Source: an uncultured Acetatifactor sp. (GTDB taxonomy: Bacteria; Bacillota; Clostridia; Lachnospirales; Lachnospiraceae). From it: a stretch of DNA of 38,305 nt. The notes under the pieces are model-generated. The model did not search any database and was not told where the DNA came from. It saw nothing but the letters and a program-made list of their open reading frames with translations. Shown piece after piece: positions 34,201 to 38,305 of the stretch; the first letter of the stretch is position 1, and every line of letters starts with the position of its first letter. A program made the translations under genes and the position numbers. The stretch is from positions 1 through 38,305 of the forward strand of contig CAJUFO010000043.1 in assembly GCA_910585615.1 (NCBI GenBank), read 5' to 3'.

Positions 34201-34369
34201 TGCTCTCGATGGAGACCGGGCACAGCAGCCGCAGGGCTACCATACCCCAGAGCAGCACACTCACTCTCCTGGGCGCTCTCTTCAGAATCAGCCGCAAGGC
34301 CGCCACAGCCAGCACCAGCCATCCCGCCGTTACACTCCTGCTCAATACTTCCCAAAAAACATCCCTCAT
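31238..34369 (-). CDS. BlaR1-like M56 membrane metallopeptidase with tandem extracellular repeats
   Basis: This is a signal-transducing membrane protease that presumably cleaves the BlaI repressor encoded upstream. Membrane spans lie near 10-30, 37-50, 150-170 and 232-258, and another at 321-340. The zinc site is His221-Glu-x-x-His225 in VMHEQVHILRRDHWW plus IELACDERA (261-269) with Glu262. Instead of a penicillin-binding domain, the extracellular part has two similar units at about 490-675 and 867-1040. They share DTPPLEF, LTLHPDGSFEG, FDEITK, EYSxSMxLAEL, RYIG and YGIYNxExGY. Between them, DADLNRDGEAEIIRV begins a calcium-loop-like domain. At 1043 residues it is far longer than BlaR1. Its start overlaps the blaI-like stop (ATGA). 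Confidence 0.88.
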   Translation of the reverse strand: MRDVFWEVLSRSVTAGWLVLAVAALRLILKRAPRRVSVLLWGMVALRLLCPVSIESRFSLIPEGQIAPQWILTELGWNLPGIDSNAGAAMPPGNALGDASGNATGKDEGAGLAIMSGSEPAGASAGAPDSRFSADGFLLSDGWNIEDTLSAVWIVGMLSMCLYALLTYLRLRKLVSTAVVMRDNIFQSEAVDSPFVLGVVRPRIYIPFRIEGRNLVHVVMHEQVHILRRDHWWKPLGFVLLSVYWFHPLMWLAYILLCRDIELACDERAIKGLDDGQRADYSQALLDCSVSRRSIAACPLAFGETGVKTRVKSVLGYRKPGFWILALAVVACIVVAVCFLTDPARDSGSRAALAWARDFSATEVVAADLVVLPRSPGKEFKHLSQREIVAMTGLFSQSDGEYLEEEVYVEGGSTFFYFAMKDGTVHEIGNLGNTYLVIDGKYYKAEYEWLASWNDVFPEGDQALPEGYLEQPRPGQPEAGQAAEKRQWDAAWSAFGAGMPQDTPPLEFSQAADFTSWGTDLTLHPDGSFEGIYYMDKDFVEKLSSYAMPLAQPDYEAGVDGEYPGRTRYYCKFNGRFDEITKINEYSYSMHLAELHYETEVDREWIEDGTRYIGAELEGLKGETFMFYLPDTPMAEMEIYGNKPPNFWSWTMGLVEEMSCYGIYNLETGYAFFASETEQSQLGQEGPVQPEPGQVDNVVYKDADLNRDGEAEIIRVRELTEGESYILEVLKQDGTVLWSEEAGTAHTGWNTILLCQSGGEDYLIRYHPNLSQGMGSYTCEQFTLEGGQEARENFWEADFELASALQTTGKMRAFAEAANEFLKNGTVLLSTWEGELVIGPRPASELQTLYPVRFGQEDGEGYPAEDVWAAFDTGLPEDTPPLEFIMATGASSMYTSLTLHPDGSFEGVYWNSENIAAEEYPRGTAYYCEFSGKFDEITKMDEYSFSMRLAELNCGTERDKVWIQDEIRYIGSEPFGVEQGETFRFYLPGVPLAELDEDFAEWSPDYYLWREDSIGRDESIDRMDVYGIYNVEGGYGFFTSWLD

Positions 34370-34737
34370 CGCCCACCCCCCTTTCGGAAACGGTCTATCA
34401 TCCGCTGCACCTGGTCAATCTCCTTCTCCGTCATTTTCCCATGCCTTGTGAAAGCCGCCACGAAGGCCGGGAGGGAACCGCCGAACTTCTTTTCCACCAG
34501 CTCGTCGATTTCTGCTTCCTGCACCTGCTCTTTGCTGACCAGCGCCGTGACCACGCTGTCCTCATTCTTCAGCACGCCCCGCTCCGACAGCCTTTTGATT
34601 ACCGTATAGGTAGTGGTAGGCTTCCATCCCAGCTGCTCCCTGCACAACCGCACCAGCTCGCTGCTGCGCACCGGCTCATGCTCCCATAGAATCAGGCAGA
34701 AACGATATTCGCTCTCAAAAACCTTCGGTGTCTCCAT
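34366..34737 (-). CDS. BlaI/MecI/CopY family transcriptional repressor
   Basis: This is a dimeric winged-helix repressor of 123 residues, the usual size. The N-terminal DNA-binding domain has EYRFCLILWEHEPVRSSELVRLCREQLGWKPTTTYTVIKRLSERGVL, with the recognition helix at KPTTTYTVIKRL. The C-terminal helix bundle contains the dimer part and the site normally cut by the partner protease. The ribosome site GGGAGG lies inside the operator upstream. The stop overlaps the start of the M56 gene by four bases, so the pair is translationally coupled. No beta-lactamase gene is near, so the response is probably to some other envelope signal. Confidence 0.93.
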   Translation of the reverse strand: METPKVFESEYRFCLILWEHEPVRSSELVRLCREQLGWKPTTTYTVIKRLSERGVLKNEDSVVTALVSKEQVQEAEIDELVEKKFGGSLPAFVAAFTRHGKMTEKEIDQVQRMIDRFRKGGGR

Positions 34738-34746
34738 ACAATGCGA

Positions 34747-34798
34747 CCTCCCTCTAATGTATTAGAGTATATATTTACTCTAACACATTAGAGGGAGG
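34747..34798. promoter_or_regulatory. Double palindromic BlaI-type operator
   Basis: Two 16-bp palindromes, CTCTAATGTATTAGAG (34752-34767) and CTCTAACACATTAGAG (34778-34793), are 10 bases apart. The whole block is an inverted repeat, with CCTCCCTCTAATGT (34747-34760) mirrored by ACATTAGAGGGAGG (34785-34798). It lies directly before the blaI-like start. A TATATA-type -10 candidate lies between the sites. Repressor bound here would also cover the ribosome-site DNA. It could serve the downstream M56 operon only, since the other neighbour ends here. Confidence 0.85.
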
Positions 34799-34832
34799 CT
34801 TGCAAGCTTTTTTGAATATTTTTATCCCTTTT

Positions 34833-37178
34833 TCACTCTCCCGCCAGCAAAGCCACCGGCGCGATTTTCCGGATTCGCAGGGACAGCAGGCAGGCCAACC
34901 CGAAGGCGATGAGCACCAGCCCTGCCCCCGACAGCATGGTCCATCCCACAGGGAGGATAAAGGTGCACTTCACGATGCCGATGCCGCCCAGGAACAGCGC
35001 CACCACCGGGTTGATGATCACAGCGCTTGCCGCAATGCCCACCGCGGTGGAGAGCAGCACTGCCGGCAGGAAGCTGGCCGCGGTCTGCAGCACAAGCTGG
35101 CCGGTGGTGAAGCCCAGGGCCTTCAGGATGCCGTAATCCCGCTTTCTGCTGCCAAGCAGCGTCCTCACCAGCAGATAGAGAACAAAAGCGATGACAGCCA
35201 CGCTCAGCACCAGGATTCCTGCCACGATGATGGCCATCAGCGACACATAGACCCCGGCCGAGCCCTCTATCACAGAGGCAATGTTGATGGTCATATTCAA
35301 ATCGCTGCCCAGCCCCTCCTCCATTCTCTTCCGGAACGCTTCGATATCCGCCCCCGGCACCAGGTCCACATAATAGCTCATATCGGTAAATGCGCCCATG
35401 CGCTCAAAGCCCTCACGGGTCAGCAGGCAGTCCTTGCCCAGGTTATTGGAGATCTGGGTAAAGCCGCAGATCAGGTAATCCACATCCTTCCCCTCCGCCG
35501 TCAGGGCGATCTCGTCTCCCAGCTTTAACCCCTGCTCTCTGGCGTACTTGGCTCCAATGGCCACCTCATTGTCATAGAGGGGAAATCGCCCCTGATAGCA
35601 TACATCCTGATTGTTCACCTGTGAGAAATCCTCCGCCATGGTCGCAACCAGGGCAATGCCGTCCACATGGCACACCTCTGCGGAACTGTACAGATAAATC
35701 TTCTCCACGCTTCCGTCCCGGTCTGCCGCCTGCAGGAGATCGTCTTCCGCCCTGGGATGCACATTGACGCAGGCATCCGCAGTCTCCCCCACAATCAGAT
35801 TGATAAAAGGCATCATGTCCACGATGACATTCTGCGCCATCAGCACCGAGAACACCACCACCAGCGAGAGCACCAGCATCGTGATGCTGACCGTGATATT
35901 CTGTTTCATCCCGGAAGCGCAGGTCTTCAGGGCGAGGGCCAGCTGCAGCGGCATTCGCGCCCTTTCCAGCTCAACGTGATTCCGTTTGAAGCTATGCGTC
36001 AGGACGCCCTGTCTCAGCGCCACGATGGGTTCGATTTTCCGTATCCTGCGGGCGGAAAGCCACACGGCCAGGGCCACGGCTCCACCTATGGTGCCAAGGG
36101 TGATCATGCAGGGCACAGGCAAAAAGCGCATCACATAGGGAATCCCCGTCTGAGCAATCATCATCCGGTTCAACGCCGGGAAAAGGCAATAGGAAAGGCC
36201 GATGCCCGCCGCCGAAGTCAATACCGCCACCCCCAGGAACTGGGCCTGAAGCCCCGCCACAATCTGCACGCTCCGGTAGCCCATGGCCTTCAGCGCCCCC
36301 AGGTTCTTCATGTTCTCCTGGATATAGTTGATTACGTTGGAGGAGATTACCACCAGCGCGATAAGCGTCACGAAAAACGCCATGGCGTTGACCACGCTGG
36401 AGCATATCATCTGGGAAATATATCTGGACGAGGAGACCATTCCATAGGCATTGCTCAACACCCGCTGGGCGGGATAAGCGGCGGAAATCTTATTTTTCAG
36501 CGCGGCCTCGAAGTCCTGGCTCTCCTCCTTATCCCGAATCCGTACCGAGGCAAACGTGGACGCCGGCGCATAGCCCAGCCTCTCCAGCTCCTCATATCTG
36601 TCCGCCGTAAGCAGCAGGGCGCTCATGCTACAGTTGTGGGAGCCTGCCATGGCGCTGTTGAGGAATCCGCAGACCTGGTAGCGCATTACATGGCTTCCGA
36701 TGTTGATGTCCATCATATCTCCCAGCTCTATCTTTCCGTCCGCCCCGTAGAGCATGGGAAGATAGACGCCGCTTTTTCCCTCTCCCTCCTCTACAATCTC
36801 CATCCTGCCCACCGGACGGCTCAGGGCCGACTCCTTTTCCAGAATCACGAACTCCGTGTTGACCTCGCCTCCGTTATAGGCGAAGCTCCCCACCATGAAC
36901 AGGGCGTCCTGGCAGAAATATTCCTCCACGCCCTCCTCTTCCTCCAGCGTCCGGTAAAGGAACTCCTGCTGTTTTGTATCATTTCCTGTCATGACCAATG
37001 TCACATGGCCGTCGTTGAGTCTGTCATGGCAGCGGTCGAAATTGCGCTTGTAGTCCGTAGACAGCATCAGCCCCAGGTTCAGCATGGCCGAGGCCAGCAG
37101 AATCAGCGCGACGATAGCCACTGTCTGGCCCTTTGTCCTGCGCAGATTAGATGCGGCAATCAGTAAGCTTTTTCTCAT
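34833..37178 (-). CDS. FtsX-like/MacB-type ABC transporter permease
   Basis: This is a 781-residue membrane protein with two FtsX-type repeats. A first span near 19-40 (VAIVALILLASAMLNLGLML) precedes an extracellular domain of about 200 residues, followed by three spans around 265-380. The second half repeats the plan: a span at SITMLVLSLVVVFSVLMA, an extracellular domain, then three spans and the end LLSLRIRKIAPVALLAGE. The layout belongs to the MacB/BceAB/LolCE mechanotransmission group, which exports or dislodges peptides and lipids rather than pumping through a channel. The ATG at 37178 lies 11 bases after the ATPase stop, so they form one operon. Substrate may be an antimicrobial peptide. 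Confidence 0.92.
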   Translation of the reverse strand: MRKSLLIAASNLRRTKGQTVAIVALILLASAMLNLGLMLSTDYKRNFDRCHDRLNDGHVTLVMTGNDTKQQEFLYRTLEEEEGVEEYFCQDALFMVGSFAYNGGEVNTEFVILEKESALSRPVGRMEIVEEGEGKSGVYLPMLYGADGKIELGDMMDINIGSHVMRYQVCGFLNSAMAGSHNCSMSALLLTADRYEELERLGYAPASTFASVRIRDKEESQDFEAALKNKISAAYPAQRVLSNAYGMVSSSRYISQMICSSVVNAMAFFVTLIALVVISSNVINYIQENMKNLGALKAMGYRSVQIVAGLQAQFLGVAVLTSAAGIGLSYCLFPALNRMMIAQTGIPYVMRFLPVPCMITLGTIGGAVALAVWLSARRIRKIEPIVALRQGVLTHSFKRNHVELERARMPLQLALALKTCASGMKQNITVSITMLVLSLVVVFSVLMAQNVIVDMMPFINLIVGETADACVNVHPRAEDDLLQAADRDGSVEKIYLYSSAEVCHVDGIALVATMAEDFSQVNNQDVCYQGRFPLYDNEVAIGAKYAREQGLKLGDEIALTAEGKDVDYLICGFTQISNNLGKDCLLTREGFERMGAFTDMSYYVDLVPGADIEAFRKRMEEGLGSDLNMTINIASVIEGSAGVYVSLMAIIVAGILVLSVAVIAFVLYLLVRTLLGSRKRDYGILKALGFTTGQLVLQTAASFLPAVLLSTAVGIAASAVIINPVVALFLGGIGIVKCTFILPVGWTMLSGAGLVLIAFGLACLLSLRIRKIAPVALLAGE

Positions 37179-37189
37179 AACTCCCCCCT

Positions 37190-37948
37190 CTACCAGCCCA
37201 TCTCTTCCAGAAACGCGGACAGCTTCTCATGCCGCTCCCTGTCGCCGGATACGTATTTCCCCAAATCGCACTCCCCCAGGACAGAACCATCCTTTAAGTA
37301 CAGGATGCGGTTGCCCCGCCTGGCGGAGCGCATGTCGTGGGTCACCATGACCACGCTTTGCCCCTCCTCGTTGAAGCGGCTCAAGGTGTCCAGGACATCC
37401 AGGCCGGTCTTGGAGTTCAGCGCGCCTGTGGGCTCGTCGGCAAAAAGGATCCGGGGCGAATTGATCAGAGCCCGGACGATGCCCACCCGCTGGGCCTCGC
37501 CTCCCGAGAGCTGGGTGGGGAACTTCTTCCAGTCCCTCTCTGGGATGTCCACCGCCCGGAACAGCTCCTTTGCCCGCCGCACCAGCGCATTCCTGTCCCG
37601 ATTCACCAAAAGCCCGGCCGCCAGCACATTGTCCATGACATTCATGCCGTCAATCAGGTAGATCTGCTGGAAGACAAAGCCGCAGGAGCCCCGCCTGAAG
37701 ACAGCCAGTTCGTCGGAGCTGTAGCCGGATATGACCTCCTTCCCGAAAGTGATGGTGCCTAGGCTGGGCGTATCCATCCCCGACAGGGCATACAGGAGCG
37801 TGGACTTCCCCGCGCCGCTGGCCCCCATGATGACAGTGAAGTCTCCCTCGTAGAGCTTCAGGTCTATGTTCTTCAGTACATGCTGCAGGGTGCCTCCGCT
37901 TGAAAAGGATTTGCTCAGGCCCTCTGTCTCCAACAGGATTTTCTTCAT
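37190..37948 (-). CDS. ABC transporter ATP-binding protein, MacB/LolD type
   Basis: This is the ATPase partner of the FtsX-like permease. Walker A is GASGAGKST (42-50), the Q-loop CGFVFQQIYLIDG, the signature LSGGEAQRVGIVRA, Walker B ILFADEPTGALNSKTG and the H-loop VTHD. Length is 252 residues, normal. The extended signature and the phrase DEPTGALNSKTG place it with the MacB/BceA group. The ribosome site GGAGG lies a few bases before the ATG. Direct repeats upstream (38021-38080) suggest control by a response regulator encoded elsewhere. Confidence 0.95.
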   Translation of the reverse strand: MKKILLETEGLSKSFSSGGTLQHVLKNIDLKLYEGDFTVIMGASGAGKSTLLYALSGMDTPSLGTITFGKEVISGYSSDELAVFRRGSCGFVFQQIYLIDGMNVMDNVLAAGLLVNRDRNALVRRAKELFRAVDIPERDWKKFPTQLSGGEAQRVGIVRALINSPRILFADEPTGALNSKTGLDVLDTLSRFNEEGQSVVMVTHDMRSARRGNRILYLKDGSVLGECDLGKYVSGDRERHEKLSAFLEEMGW

Positions 37949-37970
37949 GAATCCATACCTCCGTTCCGGT

Positions 37971-37984
37971 TTCCCATATGGGAA
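37971..37984. promoter_or_regulatory. 14-bp perfect palindrome in the ABC-operon leader
   Basis: TTCCCATATGGGAA lies about 25 bases before the ATPase start codon and just upstream of its ribosome site. It may be an operator or a small mRNA hairpin. Function is unknown. Confidence 0.4.
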
Positions 37985-38006
37985 GTTTATTGGTTTTATG
38001 GTCTCA

Positions 38007-38080
38007 TTATCCTATTTCAATCCTTAAATGTCTTTACTGAATCCTTAAATATGTCTTAAATCTTTCGCGCTTCCTTAAAT
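38007..38080 (-). promoter_or_regulatory. Promoter region of the ABC operon with four ATTTAAG direct repeats
   Basis: On the minus strand ATTTAAGGA occurs at 38072-38080, 38042-38050 and 38021-38029, with a shorter ATTTAAGA at 38054-38061. Start-to-start spacings of the ATTTAAG cores are about 19, 11 and 21 bases, close to one or two DNA turns, so the sites lie on one face. The last copy is just upstream of a candidate -10 box GATAAT (38007-38012). This is the usual layout for OmpR-type activator binding. No such regulator is encoded in the window. 38081-38160 shows nothing recognisable. Confidence 0.6.
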
Positions 38081-38168
38081 TTGATAGCCTTGAAGACATT
38101 GGGAAAACGTAGAGTTTGTGCGGGTTTTGACATTTTGTGCAATCCACAGAAATACCTCCATAATCTCT

Positions 38169-38192
38169 ACTAGTGACACTACTAGTGACACT
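38169..38192. repeat. Perfect tandem 12-bp repeat
   Basis: ACTAGTGACACT occurs twice in a row. It lies immediately after the stop codon of the gene entering from the right edge. Each unit contains AGTG-A-CACT, a small dyad. Confidence 0.8.
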
Positions 38193-38305
38193 TTATGTAG
38201 TCCCAAGCATGAACATATTCTTTCCAGTAGACATTAGCTGTAATTTGCCTTCGTCTATCATGACACGGCCAAGCTCTCTCCTGTCTACCTTCAGCACTAT
38301 CTCCT
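38193..38305 (-). CDS. C-terminal end of an unknown protein, cut by the window edge
   Basis: The minus strand reads EIVLKVDRRELGRVMIDEG and then KLQLMSTGKNMFMLGTT before TAA (38193-38195). It is open to the edge, 37 codons. IVLKVDRRELGRVMIDE is loosely like C-termini of phage tail tape-measure proteins (a short strand, G-R-E, R), but the resemblance is too short to trust. The beginning lies outside the window. Confidence 0.4.
   Translation of the reverse strand, partial: EIVLKVDRRELGRVMIDEGKLQLMSTGKNMFMLGTT

Noticed and set aside
35667..37166. 499-residue open frame antisense to the FtsX-like permease
   Set aside because: It is shadow coding opposite a clear membrane protein, with His/Gln/Arg-rich composition and no ribosome binding site.

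Overview
The window looks like a chromosomal segment from a GC-rich member of the Clostridia, most likely Lachnospiraceae. The reasons are AGGAGG-type ribosome binding sites almost everywhere, LplB/YtcP-type sugar transporters, GHKL/LytTR signalling, Rpn and AAA-ATPase-like/PD-(D/E)XK genes, BlaI/M56 pairs and lipoproteins with Ser/Glu/Gly-rich linkers. No tRNA, rRNA, CRISPR array or recognisable insertion sequence was found.

Layout. 1-4151: a carbohydrate ABC importer operon (two permeases and a binding lipoprotein) ending in a strong terminator. 4164-5249 (-): an Rpn-family nuclease with a coiled-coil tail. 5668-7387: a CDF metal exporter and a YgjP-type metallohydrolase. 7407-8805 (-): an ECF sigma factor and its anti-sigma factor, beside a decayed Fe-S protein gene. 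9269-9892 (-): an AAA-ATPase-like/PD-(D/E)XK protein reduced to its nuclease end. 10038-11233: a beta-lactamase-fold serine hydrolase with a consensus promoter. 11257-12920 (-): a lipoprotein of unknown function and a MazG-like pyrophosphohydrolase. About 13101-13303: a decayed duplicate of the promoter and 5' end of the helicase gene found 10 kb further on. 13317-15125 (-): a full-length AAA-ATPase-like protein. 15355-17338: a LytTR response regulator split into two overlapping frames, followed by a GHKL kinase. 17385-17783 (-): an internally deleted Rpn-like gene. 18136-20655: a large two-part binding lipoprotein behind a leader that can hide its ribosome binding site. 20787-23699 (-): a UvrD/PcrA-like helicase with an extra Cys-containing C-terminal module. 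24125-24709 (-): an ICMT-like membrane methyltransferase. 25053-28878: a FeoA-FeoB fusion and a MATE exporter. 28986-30267 (-): a WYL regulator coupled to a RidA protein. 30454-31182 (-): an SGNH hydrolase. 31238-34737 (-): a BlaI/M56 sensor pair. 34833-37948 (-): a MacB-type ABC transporter. 38193-38305 (-): the end of a gene that runs off the window.

The main themes are envelope sensing and transport, with several self-contained sensor/regulator pairs (ECF/anti-sigma, LytTR/GHKL, BlaI/M56, WYL/RidA), and gene decay: a broken Fe-S gene, a truncated AAA/PD-(D/E)XK gene, a shrunken Rpn gene, a partial helicase duplicate and a split response regulator. The strongest candidates for undescribed biology are the switch-like leader at 18040-18135, the split LytTR regulator, the shared palindrome module upstream of two transporter transcription units, and possible internal translation of the Rpn coiled-coil tail.
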